Positions 27,639 to 37,612 of a DNA stretch of 64,000 nucleotides are shown in pieces (the first letter of the stretch is position 1; every line of letters begins with the position of its first letter). The DNA comes from Leptospira terpstrae serovar Hualin str. LT 11-33 = ATCC 700639 (GTDB lineage: Bacteria > Spirochaetota > Leptospiria > Leptospirales > Leptospiraceae), in contig NZ_AOGW02000006.1 in assembly GCF_000332495.1 (NCBI RefSeq), positions 124,001 through 188,000 of the forward strand. Reading direction: 5' to 3'. A program made the position numbers and the translations under genes. The notes beneath the pieces are model-generated. The model worked only from the letters and a program-made list of their open reading frames with translations. It had not been told where the DNA came from and did not search any database.

Positions 27639-29591
27639 ATGCAAAATGATTCCACTAACAGACAAAGTCGCTTATTCCTCGCGCTATTCCTCAGTTTAGC
27701 AGTATGGATGGGAATTAACTATTTTTTCTTTCCTCCACAAACACCAAAACCAAAAACTGCTGATGAAGTTTCGAAAGAAAACTCTGAGAAAGAGAAAACT
27801 ACAGGAACTACGGCGGATCCAAAAGCAGAACTTAAGAAACCTTCTGCAGAAACTACTAAGTTAATTCCTGTAAAACCGGAAGATGAAAAAAAGTTTTCTC
27901 TCAAAACAGATTCCTTCTTAGTTCATTTTTCTAGTTTAGGTGGACGAATTACTGAATACTATATCAAAGACCACAAAGAACCAGATGGTTCAGAATTTGC
28001 GATAGCAAAAGATCCTAAGTTCGAAATCGAATTTGATGGAAAAAAAGAAAAGGCTGTGGAACTCAGTAGAGGCCAAGGTTTTGACTTCAACATCATTGAA
28101 GACAAAGATACCATTCCTTTTTCCGCATATAACTTAGTAAACTTTAGTTCTAGTTACAATGCAGAAACAAAAACTGTAATCTTTGAAGCACCTTCATTAG
28201 ATGGAAAATTCACAATCCAAAAGAAGTTCCAATTTTTCCCTTCTGAAAATTATTTTAAATTTCATTTAACTTTAAAAAACAGAACCAACGAAACCATTAA
28301 TATCTCTCCTTCCAAATCGGATGTGTATTTTAGATCGTTTAGTTCTCTTGGGCCAGTTCTTAAGAAAAAAGAAGACTTTAACGACCGGGACAATGCACAT
28401 TACTTTCGTTACTACTATTTAGATGGAAGTTTTAAAGACCACGTAGACGGAACAAGCACCCAAGGATTTTTTGATAATCTATTTGGTTCCAATGAAGGAA
28501 AAGATACTCGTTATGAAATCAAAAAAGGTTCTACTGATAAAGTGGACTTTGTGGGAACAGGTAGTCGTTACTTTATTGGTGTAATTGATCCATTAAACGA
28601 TTACCCTGCGGGAGTACTTCTCGATAATCGCAAAGGAAATGAAACCGGAGTTCTTCTTGTTTATGACAATTGGAAACTTGGTCCTGGCGAAGAAGTAAAC
28701 TTAAATTATGCGGCTTATGTTGGTGTTCGTGAACTTGACGGAACCGCTTTCCGAGACAGCAAACTCGATCCAAAAATCAACAAAGACTCTGCATTTGCTG
28801 GTCTTAGTGATTCACTAGACAAATCATTCAACCAAGGAATCACAACTCCTCTAAGAAACGGAATTGTTTGGATCTTAAAAAAGATTTATTTGGTCATTCC
28901 AAACTACGGTTGGGCCATTGTTATTTTTGCCATCCTCTTCAAATTAGCATTTTATCCGCTGAACAAAAAACAGGCGGAATCTATGAAGAAGATGCAAGAG
29001 TTATCTCCACAAATTAAACTCATCAATGAAAAGTATGCGGATGATCCGAAACTCAAACAAGAAAAAACGGTAGAGTTATACAAAAAGAACGGAACCAATC
29101 CTATGGCGGGTTGTCTTCCGATGCTCATCCAAATACCAATCTTTATCGCACTCTATACAGCGTTTTCTGATACTGTTGACCTTTGGAATTCTCCATTTTT
29201 ATGGATCAAAGATTTAAGTGAACCTGATACAGTTTACACAACTCCCAAGTTAGCTTTTATTGGTGCCCTTGCCATCAACATCTTACCACTCATCATGGTA
29301 GCAACCCAAGTGGTTCAGTCTCGAATGACAACAGTCTCTACAGACCCGAACCAAAAAATGATGATGTATATGATGCCAGTCATCATGTTATACTTCTTCT
29401 GGTCAATGCCTGCCGGTGTAACTATGTATTGGACTATGCAAAATATCTTATCTATTGCCCAACAAGTTTACACAAACAAGTTTGGAAAATCGGAAGACAA
29501 AAAACCGAAAAATAATGGCCCAGAGCCAGCTAACAACGCATCAGCAGTAGCTCGTCCTGGTTTTAGAAACCAGAACAAAAAGAAAAAATGA
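27639..29591 (+). CDS. yidC: Membrane protein insertase YidC
   Basis: Inserts and folds inner-membrane proteins alone or with SecYEG. The 650 residues have the long Gram-negative form: N-terminal membrane helix (about 12-29), a Lys/Glu-rich linker (about 35-80), a large periplasmic beta-sandwich domain (about 85-390), then the conserved 60-kDa inner-membrane-protein core (about 410-625) with [36 protein letters not shown] and a final hydrophobic pair ending [10 protein letters not shown]. The tail (about 625-650) is basic, RNQNKKKK, which can contact ribosomes. It lies between yidD and jag. Confidence 0.97.
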   Translation: MQNDSTNRQSRLFLALFLSLAVWMGINYFFFPPQTPKPKTADEVSKENSEKEKTTGTTADPKAELKKPSAETTKLIPVKPEDEKKFSLKTDSFLVHFSSLGGRITEYYIKDHKEPDGSEFAIAKDPKFEIEFDGKKEKAVELSRGQGFDFNIIEDKDTIPFSAYNLVNFSSSYNAETKTVIFEAPSLDGKFTIQKKFQFFPSENYFKFHLTLKNRTNETINISPSKSDVYFRSFSSLGPVLKKKEDFNDRDNAHYFRYYYLDGSFKDHVDGTSTQGFFDNLFGSNEGKDTRYEIKKGSTDKVDFVGTGSRYFIGVIDPLNDYPAGVLLDNRKGNETGVLLVYDNWKLGPGEEVNLNYAAYVGVRELDGTAFRDSKLDPKINKDSAFAGLSDSLDKSFNQGITTPLRNGIVWILKKIYLVIPNYGWAIVIFAILFKLAFYPLNKKQAESMKKMQELSPQIKLINEKYADDPKLKQEKTVELYKKNGTNPMAGCLPMLIQIPIFIALYTAFSDTVDLWNSPFLWIKDLSEPDTVYTTPKLAFIGALAINILPLIMVATQVVQSRMTTVSTDPNQKMMMYMMPVIMLYFFWSMPAGVTMYWTMQNILSIAQQVYTNKFGKSEDKKPKNNGPEPANNASAVARPGFRNQNKKKK

Positions 29592-29619
29592 AATCATTGT
29601 TTAACAAGGAAGATCACAG

Positions 29620-30351
29620 ATGAATAATTACATTTTCGAAGCCGAAGGAAAAACTAAAAGTGAGGCGGAAGAATATTCTTTAGAAACCCTTCGCCTCCAA
29701 CCAGGCGATTTACGATTCGAAGTAGTTGATTCCGGAAAATCCGGATTTTTGGGAATCACACAAAAAAAACCTGCCGTTGTACGCGCGTTTGTTGCTAACA
29801 ACGACATCCCATCCGAAAAAATCATCCATGGAGTTATCATTACCATTTTGAAAAAAATGGGAATTCCTGCGGAAGTGGTCGGAATGGGTGACGTAGATGG
29901 AAAAATCTATGTCGAACTTACAAGTAAAGAATCTGGACTCATCATTGGAAAAAGAGGGGGCACTTTAGATTCACTACAATTCCTTCTCAATTTGATGGTA
30001 GACCCAAGAATTCGCCACAATCGAAAAATTGTATTAGATATTGAATCTTACCGCGACAAACGCGAGTTATCTCTCATTCGATTGGCAAAGTCGGTTGCTG
30101 CATCGGTCATCAAATCAGGAAGATCAAAACTTTTAGATCCAATGAATCCGTTTGAACGAAGAATTGTTCACATGGCAATCCAAGAAGACGAAAGAGTATT
30201 CACTCGATCGGAAGGAAACGGAACTTTTAAAAGAGTTCGTGTCATCTCTGCAAAAGAAAAACATAAATACAAAGATTTGGAAGATCCTTCAAAAAAAGGC
30301 CTTCCTGTAGAAGACTTTGCAGATGGAGTAGACCAAGAAGATCTTGATTGA
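29620..30351 (+). CDS. jag: RNA-binding protein Jag/KhpB (Jag-N, KH, R3H)
   Basis: A 243-residue cytoplasmic RNA-binding protein (SpoIIIJ-associated). Order: Jag-N domain (about 1-52, [18 protein letters not shown] and [11 protein letters not shown]), KH-like domain (about 70-145) with the GxxG loop [13 protein letters not shown], and R3H domain (about 150-210) with [12 protein letters not shown]. The C-terminal 30 residues are charged and probably disordered. Jag with KhpA binds many small RNAs and mRNAs and influences cell-wall growth in Gram-positives; the role in spirochaetes is not established. AAGGA precedes the ATG. Its 3' end overlaps mnmE by 8 bp. Confidence 0.94.
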   Translation: MNNYIFEAEGKTKSEAEEYSLETLRLQPGDLRFEVVDSGKSGFLGITQKKPAVVRAFVANNDIPSEKIIHGVIITILKKMGIPAEVVGMGDVDGKIYVELTSKESGLIIGKRGGTLDSLQFLLNLMVDPRIRHNRKIVLDIESYRDKRELSLIRLAKSVAASVIKSGRSKLLDPMNPFERRIVHMAIQEDERVFTRSEGNGTFKRVRVISAKEKHKYKDLEDPSKKGLPVEDFADGVDQEDLD

Positions 30352-31729
30352 TACGATAGCGGCATTGTCCACCGCCTCAGGTCCCGGAGCGATTGGCATC
30401 CTTCGGGTATCGGGCTCTGCCGTTTTGCCCATTGCACTTTCTGTTCTCCAAAAGAACGGATCACCACTCACCGAAGAATTTTTAAAAAATCAAAAACGAT
30501 CTGCTATTTTCTGCGATTTTGTCGATGCAGAGAAACCACTCGACCAAATCGTATTTTTCTATTTTCCATCACCTAACTCCTATACGGGTGAAGATTTAGC
30601 GGAGTTTCATTTACATGGAAACCCCATCCTACTCAAACGTGGATTACAAATCCTATTTCAAAAGGGTGCCAGGCCTGCACAAAAAGGTGAGTTTACCAAA
30701 AGAGCCTATCTGAATGGAAAAATCAATCTATCGGGTGCAGAGGCGATTAGTCGACTCATTGAAGCAAGGTCTAGATATGAATTGGAATTAGCACAAAAAA
30801 ATGTTTTTGGAGAAATCACAAAGTTAAGTTCCAAAATAAGAAGTGATTTGATTTCTCTTAAAGCAGAATGCGAAGCAGAAATTGATTTTTCTACAGAAGA
30901 TTTAACCTTTGAAAGTTTAGAAGAAAGAAAAAATCGAATGGTGGCCCTTCGTAACCTCTGTACTAAACTGATTCAAGATTCCGAACGTGCTGAAAACTTG
31001 ATTTTACAATCTACAGTCGTTTTATTCGGAGAACCTAATACGGGAAAGTCGAGCCTTATGAATTTACTTATTGGAAAGGATCGGTCCATTATTTCCGATA
31101 TCCCAGGGACAACAAGAGATTATATTGCGGAAGAATTGAGTTTAGATGGAATACCGATTCGACTTGTCGATACAGCAGGTATCCGAGAAACCTCAGATAA
31201 CATAGAACAGATGGGAATAGAACGAAGCAAACGAGAGGCAGATAGTGCCAATGTAAAACTTCTTCTCATTGACACTTCTCTACCATTCGACAAAAGTTCG
31301 TTTTTATCAAAACACAAAGAAAGACTCCGTGGTTCTATCCTTGTTGCCAACAAAATTGATGAAAAACACAAAGATTGGAACACAATCGATTTAGAAAGTT
31401 TACAAAAAGAATTTGAGTTAGAAATAGCGGAAATCTCTTGCAAAACAAAAGTGGGAATTTCTCATCTATTAGAACTTTTAAAATCAAAACTTACCTCTAA
31501 GGATAGTGCGGAAGATGTCGTATTATTAGAAGATCGACAAAGATATCACATTCAAAAAATCGAATCTAGTTTATCAGAGGCTATTTTACTGATGGAAGAT
31601 GGTGCCCCTGCTGAAATTTATATTCAAGAAATCAATACTTCACTCAAAGAAATTGGTGAAGTCAACGGGCATGTAGATAACGAAGAAATCCTAGGCAGAA
31701 TATTTAGTAAATTTTGTGTAGGTAAATAA
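30344..31729 (+). CDS. mnmE: tRNA modification GTPase MnmE (TrmE)
   Basis: With MnmG it installs the carboxymethylaminomethyl group on U34 of wobble tRNAs. The 461-residue protein has the N-terminal formyl-THF-binding domain ([34 protein letters not shown]), a helical domain, and an embedded G domain (about 225-380) with [18 protein letters not shown] and NKID. The C-terminal catalytic motif is present as FCVGK, Cys458. The start is TTG at 30344, inside jag. A TTG start 8 bp into the preceding gene suggests coupled translation. Confidence 0.97.
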   Translation: MIDTIAALSTASGPGAIGILRVSGSAVLPIALSVLQKNGSPLTEEFLKNQKRSAIFCDFVDAEKPLDQIVFFYFPSPNSYTGEDLAEFHLHGNPILLKRGLQILFQKGARPAQKGEFTKRAYLNGKINLSGAEAISRLIEARSRYELELAQKNVFGEITKLSSKIRSDLISLKAECEAEIDFSTEDLTFESLEERKNRMVALRNLCTKLIQDSERAENLILQSTVVLFGEPNTGKSSLMNLLIGKDRSIISDIPGTTRDYIAEELSLDGIPIRLVDTAGIRETSDNIEQMGIERSKREADSANVKLLLIDTSLPFDKSSFLSKHKERLRGSILVANKIDEKHKDWNTIDLESLQKEFELEIAEISCKTKVGISHLLELLKSKLTSKDSAEDVVLLEDRQRYHIQKIESSLSEAILLMEDGAPAEIYIQEINTSLKEIGEVNGHVDNEEILGRIFSKFCVGK

Positions 31730-31754
31730 TTCATAAAAATCTCAAAATTAACGA

Positions 31755-31782
31755 TTGTCTAATCGTCCAAATAGTATCTAAT
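31755..31782 (+). promoter_or_regulatory. Candidate promoter of the lysine-rich protein, overlapped by a palindrome
   Basis: TTGTCT (31755-31760), 16 bp, then TCTAAT (31777-31782, five of six consensus bases). A perfect palindrome ACGATT-GTCT-AATCGT (31751-31766) covers the -35, where a repressor could act. Inferred from sequence only. Confidence 0.4.
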
Positions 31783-31809
31783 TGGTGCACATTCGATACG
31801 AGGTAAAAA

Positions 31810-32061
31810 ATGAAAAAAATTCTTGTGATTCTCACTCTATTCTCTTTCAGCACTTTTGGTCTGTTTGCTCAAACAGAAGCAGACGAAGAACCTACAATGC
31901 AAGCTGATGAAGCTTCTGAAACCGTTAAACCTAAAAAAGAAAAAATGAACAATAAAGACGGTGAGAAGAAAGAGAAAAAAAATAACAAAGATGGCGAGAA
32001 AAAGGCTAAAAAAGCTAAGAAAGCCAAAAAAGAGAAAAAAGCAAAAAAAGACGCAGAGTAA
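31810..32061 (+). CDS. Small secreted lysine-rich protein of unknown function
   Basis: An 83-residue protein that I do not recognise. Residues 1-20 form a signal peptide ending LFA before QTEAD. An acidic stretch (21-40) is followed by a strongly basic repeat tail (about 43-83): NKDGEKK occurs twice, then tandem KAKK/KEKK units, a histone-H1-like composition. Export argues against a DNA-binding role in the cytoplasm; binding to acidic surface polymers or nucleic acid outside is conceivable. GAGGT lies just before the ATG. It has its own candidate promoter and a strong terminator, so it is a monocistronic unit. Confidence 0.75.
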   Translation: MKKILVILTLFSFSTFGLFAQTEADEEPTMQADEASETVKPKKEKMNNKDGEKKEKKNNKDGEKKAKKAKKAKKEKKAKKDAE

Positions 32062-32083
32062 TCTTACCGTCTCATCTCAAACC

Positions 32084-32111
32084 AAAACCCCTGGAAACAG
32101 GGGTTTTTTTT
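32084..32111 (+). terminator. Strong intrinsic terminator after the lysine-rich protein gene
   Basis: A perfect 10-bp stem AAAACCCCTG/CAGGGGTTTT closed by a GAAA tetraloop (GNRA type) is continued by an uninterrupted T run to 32111. It lies 22 bp after the stop codon. Confidence 0.93.
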
Positions 32112-32127
32112 ATTCCTAAATACCCAA

Positions 32128-33765
32128 ATGACACCAACCTTTAAAATAACCACTTATCTTTCGTTAGCTTTCTTTATTCTTACTTCAATTTCCTGTTCTA
32201 GTTCGAAAGAGAACGCGCTTATAACTTCCCCTCCCAAGTCCATCCCCTTTCAATTAAAACTCAAATCCATTCCCAAGGAATTGAAAGGAGAAACGATCTC
32301 CGTCTCTCTAAAGTTTTATTTTTGCTCTGTCCCCACTGACAAAGAATGTTATTCCCCGGTCTTACAACAATCACATAGATTCAATCATCCGATTCATTCT
32401 TCCACAGACCAAATCACTTTCGCAGAAGAGTTTCCAAAACAGTGGACTCATCTATCAATTCAAATTGAGGGAATTGAAAAGGTATATGGAAAGTATTCCC
32501 CTGGACACAATCCTTTTTGGATTCAAAATACAGAATCGTTTACCAAAAATCCAAACATAAAACAAGAGTTTACTTTTGTTAGCCAAGAGAACTTAATTCC
32601 GAATCGAAAACAAGAAGAACTGGCAAATCAGTTTTCACCGATTCTTGTCTTTCATAAAGATAAAAAATACCTGCCTACTAATATCGAAAAGTATGCAAAC
32701 TTCTTTCAGTCAAAAGAATACACTCTTCCAGGTAAAGACATTCGTCGCAAAACAAAAGGCCAAACCACAGGGAACTATGTGGAATTTCCTGATCTAAGGG
32801 AAACAGAAAAACAAACTCATTTGTACTATCATGTTCGTTATGCGAAATCTACTGTGTCGGGAACTCAGAAGGAAGCACTTCCTGGATTTAGAGACAACGG
32901 TAACTATTGGTATGAAATAGGGAATGGTGACATGGTCATTTCCTATTGGATTTGGTATGATTGGAATGAAGGACCAACCAAGTTTGGTAACATCCACCAA
33001 GGAGATTTAGAATCCTATGCACTTCTTATTTCTAAGGATGGCAAACCAAAACGAATTCTACTTACAGGACATGATCATATCCTACTCGATACAGATTTTA
33101 GAAATATCAATTCTCTAAAAAACCATCCCATTCTTTATGTGGCAAAAGGGAATATGGGTTCAGACGGTGGAAACCCAACATCAGCTTATGGTGGTTATAC
33201 TGTTAAATTACATGCAGGGAATGCACTATTTAATTATATTTCTGATCCTTGGGATGTATTTCCTAGTTTCCATCCAGAAACATCGATTCTCATTTTACCA
33301 AAAAACCTGTCTGAAAAGGATCTAACGAGTGTTAAGATTGGTTCAGGGATTAGAAAAAGTCCACTGGTTCCCAATTTAGATTCCTCGCAAAATGGAAGTG
33401 AAGAGGAAACTCGTTTTGTAGATGCTCGCTCTATGGTCAAAGGGCGCATCGAAAGGCTTGTGGCTTGGGAAGAGCCAGGTTGGGTGGGCCAATCCGCTGA
33501 CAAAGACCCTGACGGCCACCACAAGGTGGATCCTAAGTTATCTTCCTTCTTTCGGTTCCAAGGAAGACTTGGCAAACACCCTCGTTCAGATTTAAGAATT
33601 GGGGAACTGCACCAGTATGGTGAATCTCCAGAGAATGCACCTTTCAAAACGAATATTGAACAACATTATACTTTCGAAAGTCCAAAGACAGACCGCTCTC
33701 ACGCGGACAGAGAAGGTAATTATGGACCAAAATTTTTAGGGGATGATTCCACTCCGCAGAAGTAA
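32128..33765 (+). CDS. Putative lipoprotein with Vps62-like domain
   Basis: A 545-residue exported protein. The N-terminus has a lipoprotein signal with Cys23 (FILTSISC followed by SSS), so it is probably membrane-anchored by lipid. From about residue 165 the sequence resembles Vps62-type domains: ELANQFSPILVFHKDKKYLP, a WIWYDWNEG region, HQGDLESYALLISKDGKP with a conserved acidic pair, and GNMGSDGGNPTSAYGGY. These domains occur in fungi and scattered bacteria with no agreed activity. The C-terminal part is rich in charged and aromatic residues. The start lies 17 bp after the terminator of the preceding gene. The domain call is moderate. Confidence 0.62.
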   Translation: MTPTFKITTYLSLAFFILTSISCSSSKENALITSPPKSIPFQLKLKSIPKELKGETISVSLKFYFCSVPTDKECYSPVLQQSHRFNHPIHSSTDQITFAEEFPKQWTHLSIQIEGIEKVYGKYSPGHNPFWIQNTESFTKNPNIKQEFTFVSQENLIPNRKQEELANQFSPILVFHKDKKYLPTNIEKYANFFQSKEYTLPGKDIRRKTKGQTTGNYVEFPDLRETEKQTHLYYHVRYAKSTVSGTQKEALPGFRDNGNYWYEIGNGDMVISYWIWYDWNEGPTKFGNIHQGDLESYALLISKDGKPKRILLTGHDHILLDTDFRNINSLKNHPILYVAKGNMGSDGGNPTSAYGGYTVKLHAGNALFNYISDPWDVFPSFHPETSILILPKNLSEKDLTSVKIGSGIRKSPLVPNLDSSQNGSEEETRFVDARSMVKGRIERLVAWEEPGWVGQSADKDPDGHHKVDPKLSSFFRFQGRLGKHPRSDLRIGELHQYGESPENAPFKTNIEQHYTFESPKTDRSHADREGNYGPKFLGDDSTPQK

Positions 33766-33775
33766 CTAAACTAAT

Positions 33776-34687
33776 TCAAATTAGATCGACTAACTTAGCT
33801 TTGGTTAACTCTTCTGGTTTGAATGGTTTTTCTTTTTTGATGTAATCAATCATTTCTTCTCGGTAGGTATAACCTGCACCGAGAATTGCTTTTTTGATCA
33901 CAAAGTCTTTCCAGGTTTTCAAACTGTGCCCAAACTTTTCGCGATCCAAAAGTCTTGTAATGGATTCATTCCCCTCGCCCCAAACAAAGGGATGGGCACC
34001 GGCATCCAAAAGATCTTTCAAACATTCAACTGCATCAGCAGAGGCTGATAAAAATAAAGCTGTGTTTCCCAAATTGTCTTTTGTTTCTAAAGAAAAGTTT
34101 CCCTCTTCCAAAAAATAAGAACAAAGATCATGTAAATTTCTTTCCGCGACTAAATGAAGTGCAGTTTTTCCTTCACTGTCTTTGTGTTCGATGGTTTGTG
34201 GAAATTTACGAAATAGATTGGTTACAATATCCATTCTATCTTCTGTAATTGCTTCTAAAAATACCGATCGACCTTCTTCATTTCTTAAAGAAAGGATCTC
34301 TAGAGTTAAGGAGTCGACGATCACTTCCCAAAGTGGTTCTGCAGACTCGAGAACGGAGAGATGAAAGATGGTGTTTCCATTTTTGTCTCGCACAAGAAGG
34401 TGAGGTGAGGTTTTCCAAACAGAGAATGTATCGACAAGGATTTCTAAGAATGATGTTTTGTTTTGGACTAAGACATCAAAGATGACATTGCCTGGTGTTC
34501 TATAAGGTGAGGAAGGGTCAGCACCTTGTAAAATCGCATGCCGAAACAAATCCTCATTCCCCATCTTTAACATCCAAGAAAGAGAATTGGTTCCATAGGA
34601 ATCTAATTCATTGGGATCAGCCCCGTCTTGTATTTCCTTGTTCCATTCTTCGATACTTCCCGATTTGGCAATGTTTATCAAACTCAT
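33776..34687 (-). CDS. Ankyrin-repeat protein
   Basis: A 303-residue protein built largely of ankyrin repeats (about 6-8, residues 10-240). The repeat pattern is seen in GADPNELDSYGTNSLSWMLK, NGNTIFHLSVLESA, EGKTALHLVAERNLHDLCSY and LGNTALFLSASADAVECLKD. No signal peptide or membrane segment is seen, so a cytoplasmic protein-interaction role is likely; partners are unknown. The C-terminal 60 residues lie outside the repeats. It follows the GMC oxidoreductase gene by 5 bp on the same strand, so the two are probably co-transcribed, although a functional link is not evident. Confidence 0.88.
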   Translation of the reverse strand: MSLINIAKSGSIEEWNKEIQDGADPNELDSYGTNSLSWMLKMGNEDLFRHAILQGADPSSPYRTPGNVIFDVLVQNKTSFLEILVDTFSVWKTSPHLLVRDKNGNTIFHLSVLESAEPLWEVIVDSLTLEILSLRNEEGRSVFLEAITEDRMDIVTNLFRKFPQTIEHKDSEGKTALHLVAERNLHDLCSYFLEEGNFSLETKDNLGNTALFLSASADAVECLKDLLDAGAHPFVWGEGNESITRLLDREKFGHSLKTWKDFVIKKAILGAGYTYREEMIDYIKKEKPFKPEELTKAKLVDLI

Positions 34688-34692
34688 TTAGG

Positions 34693-36441
34693 TTATGATA
34701 CACGTTTCCTCACGGGAGTCGATTTTTTAACGGAAGTTTTTTTGGTGATAGAACCAAGAATTTTATCAAAACCTTTTTTGGTTTCAAAAGATAAAAACTG
34801 AATCGGGGCTTTGTCTTTTGTCGGCACCAAACTCATCGCTCGTTCGGAAAGGGCAGTTATCGTCAAACTGGGATTCACTCCCAAGTTGACTGTAAGCATG
34901 GATGCATCACAAACACGAAGGTTCTTATAACCAAACACTTTGTTTTCCATATCGATCACTCCTCGTTCTGGAGAATCTGCCACAATACATCCTCCCATAA
35001 TATGACCCGTAACTGGCGCATTGAGAAGTGTATCATTAAAAGAACTTCTTGGTATCCCACCCACAATCTCCGCTAACTTTCTAGCAAAAGCATTGGCAAT
35101 AGGAATGTAAGTTGGGGTTGGATCCCCAGTGGAAAGAGCAGAAGTAATTGATTTTTGGAAAGGCCAAATGAATCGTCTCTTTCGTACCAGTCGTACGCTA
35201 TTATCAACCGTCTGCATCACAAGTAAGATGATGGAATTTTTTGCAAATCCTACGGGGTTATGTGATTTCAAAAAATAAAGTGGATGGCGAATCATAGTCC
35301 AAAAAAATTTAAGTGGTCTTGGAAAAATTCCACCACCATCTGTCATCACACTGGCAAGCACTCCAAAAAAATCAGATCCTTTCGAATACCGCACTGGTTC
35401 AATATGTGTATTCTCATCGGGGTGAACGGAAGAAGTAATCGCAATCCCTTTGGAATAATCTACACCCTTACTTGCAGGAACAGTTACTGGCAATACAGTT
35501 TCACTATTGGTTCGAACAGTATCGCCTAACTTCTCTGACAAACGAATCATTTTGTTTTCTTGTTGCATCTTAAGGAGAAGACCAACTGTTCCCATCACAC
35601 CAGCAGACAACACTACTTGTTTGGAGTGAAATTTTCTTTTAGGAGAACCAAACCAACCAGTGGTGCTATTGGTTTCCAATTCATATCCAAATTCGCCACT
35701 AGCTTCTGGATCAGGAATGCCTTTTTGATTGATAGGAATGAGTGATGTTACTTTCGTTTCGGGAAGGATGACTGCTCCTAATTTTTCAGCTAAATACAGA
35801 TAATTCTTATCGAGAGTATTTTTAGCGTTATGGCGACAACCCACCATACAACCACCACAGAAGTTACAAGGATCACGATCAGGACCATCACCACCAAAAA
35901 AAGGATCTTTGGGATCTTTTTTATTTCCAAAATAAATTCCCACAGGAGTTCTTCGGAAAGTATCTTCCTTACCAAAGGTTTTTGCTGTTTCTAAAAGAAG
36001 ACGATCTGGTTCCCAAAGTTGAGGATTTTCAGTCACTCCCAGCATATGTTTTGCAACATCATAATATGGTAATAGAGCTTTTTCCCCACCCATTTTTGCA
36101 TACAAAGGAGAGTTCAAAACTTTTGCGGAAGGAACATACAAAGTACATGCATACACTAAAGATCCACCACCAACACCAGATCCACTCACAAGTAAAAAGT
36201 CATTGAGTAAATTGATTCTTTGGATTCCATAAAAACCAAGTTTTGGCATCCAAAGATACTTCCTCAAACTCCAATTGGTTTTTGGAAAGTCTGTTGCTTT
36301 CCAACGTTTTCCCGATTCAATCACCAAAACCTTGTAACCTTTTTGAGACAGCCGATAGGCGGATACAGATCCTCCAAAACCAGACCCGACTATAATAAAG
36401 TCATACTCATAATTTAGCTCTTTTGGAATGGATGGACTCAT
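34693..36441 (-). CDS. GMC-family flavin oxidoreductase (cholesterol-oxidase-like)
   Basis: An FAD-dependent alcohol/sterol oxidoreductase-like protein, 582 residues from ATG 36441. The FAD-binding motif is [20 protein letters not shown] (about 17-36). A cysteine-rich loop [19 protein letters not shown] (about 195-213) is typical of one GMC subgroup. The C-terminal block [19 protein letters not shown] and [15 protein letters not shown] carries the expected His and Asn region. ATG 36441 has AAGGA 9 nt upstream; a farther ATG at 36489 would fall in the candidate promoter and is rejected. The substrate is unknown. It is divergent from the DUF2804 gene. Confidence 0.87.
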   Translation of the reverse strand: MSPSIPKELNYEYDFIIVGSGFGGSVSAYRLSQKGYKVLVIESGKRWKATDFPKTNWSLRKYLWMPKLGFYGIQRINLLNDFLLVSGSGVGGGSLVYACTLYVPSAKVLNSPLYAKMGGEKALLPYYDVAKHMLGVTENPQLWEPDRLLLETAKTFGKEDTFRRTPVGIYFGNKKDPKDPFFGGDGPDRDPCNFCGGCMVGCRHNAKNTLDKNYLYLAEKLGAVILPETKVTSLIPINQKGIPDPEASGEFGYELETNSTTGWFGSPKRKFHSKQVVLSAGVMGTVGLLLKMQQENKMIRLSEKLGDTVRTNSETVLPVTVPASKGVDYSKGIAITSSVHPDENTHIEPVRYSKGSDFFGVLASVMTDGGGIFPRPLKFFWTMIRHPLYFLKSHNPVGFAKNSIILLVMQTVDNSVRLVRKRRFIWPFQKSITSALSTGDPTPTYIPIANAFARKLAEIVGGIPRSSFNDTLLNAPVTGHIMGGCIVADSPERGVIDMENKVFGYKNLRVCDASMLTVNLGVNPSLTITALSERAMSLVPTKDKAPIQFLSFETKKGFDKILGSITKKTSVKKSTPVRKRVS

Positions 36442-36480
36442 GGTTCGTTTTTCCTTGTTTGTGGTGCGTAAGCGAAACCG

Positions 36481-36509
36481 AGTCTGCAATGGAATTCAAT
36501 TTCTGTCAA
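36481..36509 (-). promoter_or_regulatory. Candidate promoter of the GMC oxidoreductase/ankyrin operon
   Basis: On the minus strand a perfect -35 TTGACA (36504-36509) is followed after 17 bp by CAGACT (36481-36486), a poor -10. Transcription from here supports the ATG at 36441 as the start codon. Confidence 0.4.
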
Positions 36510-36573
36510 TTCGCTCTTAACGAATCTGATAAAAACTTCTAGCCGAAAGTAATAAATCCTTTTCAATCGGTTC

Positions 36574-37605
36574 ATGCCTGAGATCAAAAAACAAATCCCC
36601 CTATTAAAACCTGACGGTACCCTTACGGAAGAAGGTTGGGCACGTTCCCCTCTTTGGACTTATAATCGCGAAAGTAATGCTGCCTCCGCACTCAAAATTA
36701 AAGAATGGGATTATTATTCAATTCTCTCTCCTTCTAAAGATTTTGGAATTACGATCACGGCATCTGATCTAGGTTATGCGGGGCTTTTTGCCATTTGTTT
36801 TTTGGATTTTAAACGAGGAACATTTAAACAAATTGATACTTTATCTGTTCTTCCTTTAGGAAAAACAGGATTCCCTCGAGTGAATAGTAGTGGAGTGGTC
36901 CAGTTTGAAGATAAAAAACTTCGCATCCGATTTGAGGTGATTAAAGGGAAACGGATTTTGGAATTTGAATCCAAATCCTTTGAAGCACCTGATGGTACGA
37001 AAGGTATCCAAGGAAAAATCGAACTCAAAGAACCAAAAATGGATTCGATGAATATAGCAACTTCTTGGAAAGAAAATAGAAAAGCATTTTATTATAATAC
37101 AAAAATCAATTGTATGCCGGCTTCAGGCCAAGTGCAAGTGGGAAACACCAAATACCAATTTGATGCCAAAAAAGATTTTGGAGCTTTGGATTGGGGCAGA
37201 GGTGTTTGGACTTATAAAAATAGATGGTATTGGAGTTCTGTATCCGCATGGATTGGAGGAAAACCATTTGGCCTCAATTTAGGTTATGGATTTACAGATA
37301 GATCACCAGCTTCTGAAAATATCATCCTTTATGATGGTAAAATTCATAAATTAGATGAAGTTAAATTTATCATTGATTCAAAAAACTATATGGCTCCCTG
37401 GAAATTTACATCCAATAACAACCGTTTGGAATTAGATTTTACACCACTAGTAGATAGAAATTCTTATATGAATTTTTTTGTTATCAAAACGATCCAACAC
37501 CAAGTATTTGGAAAGTTTAATGGAACTGTAGTTTTAGATAATGGGAAAAAACTGAAACTCGAGAACATCCTCGGTTTTGCCGAAGATGTTCTGAATCATT
37601 ACTAA
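36574..37605 (+). CDS. DUF2804-family protein
   Basis: A 343-residue protein of the uncharacterised DUF2804 family, recognised from the N-terminus KQIPLLKPDGTLTEEGWARS, followed by a beta-rich body with FGITITASDLGYAGLFAICF and, near the centre, KKDFGALDWGRGVWTYKNRW, the family's most conserved block. No signal peptide is seen. The fold is predicted as a beta-sandwich related to lipid-binding hydroxyneurosporene-synthase-like proteins, which is inference. It is divergent from a sterol-oxidase-like gene, which fits a lipid-related role without proving one. An inverted repeat (37563-37591) lies in its last codons. Confidence 0.82.
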   Translation: MPEIKKQIPLLKPDGTLTEEGWARSPLWTYNRESNAASALKIKEWDYYSILSPSKDFGITITASDLGYAGLFAICFLDFKRGTFKQIDTLSVLPLGKTGFPRVNSSGVVQFEDKKLRIRFEVIKGKRILEFESKSFEAPDGTKGIQGKIELKEPKMDSMNIATSWKENRKAFYYNTKINCMPASGQVQVGNTKYQFDAKKDFGALDWGRGVWTYKNRWYWSSVSAWIGGKPFGLNLGYGFTDRSPASENIILYDGKIHKLDEVKFIIDSKNYMAPWKFTSNNNRLELDFTPLVDRNSYMNFFVIKTIQHQVFGKFNGTVVLDNGKKLKLENILGFAEDVLNHY

Positions 37606-37612
37606 AGATCTT

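Noticed and set aside
31924..32058. Lysine-rich repeats considered as a cytoplasmic histone-like protein.
   Set aside because: The protein has a clear signal peptide, so it should be exported.
37563..37591. Inverted repeat GAACATC...GATGTTC considered as a terminator between DUF2804 and the RND gene.
   Set aside because: It lies inside the coding end of DUF2804 and has no T tract in either direction.
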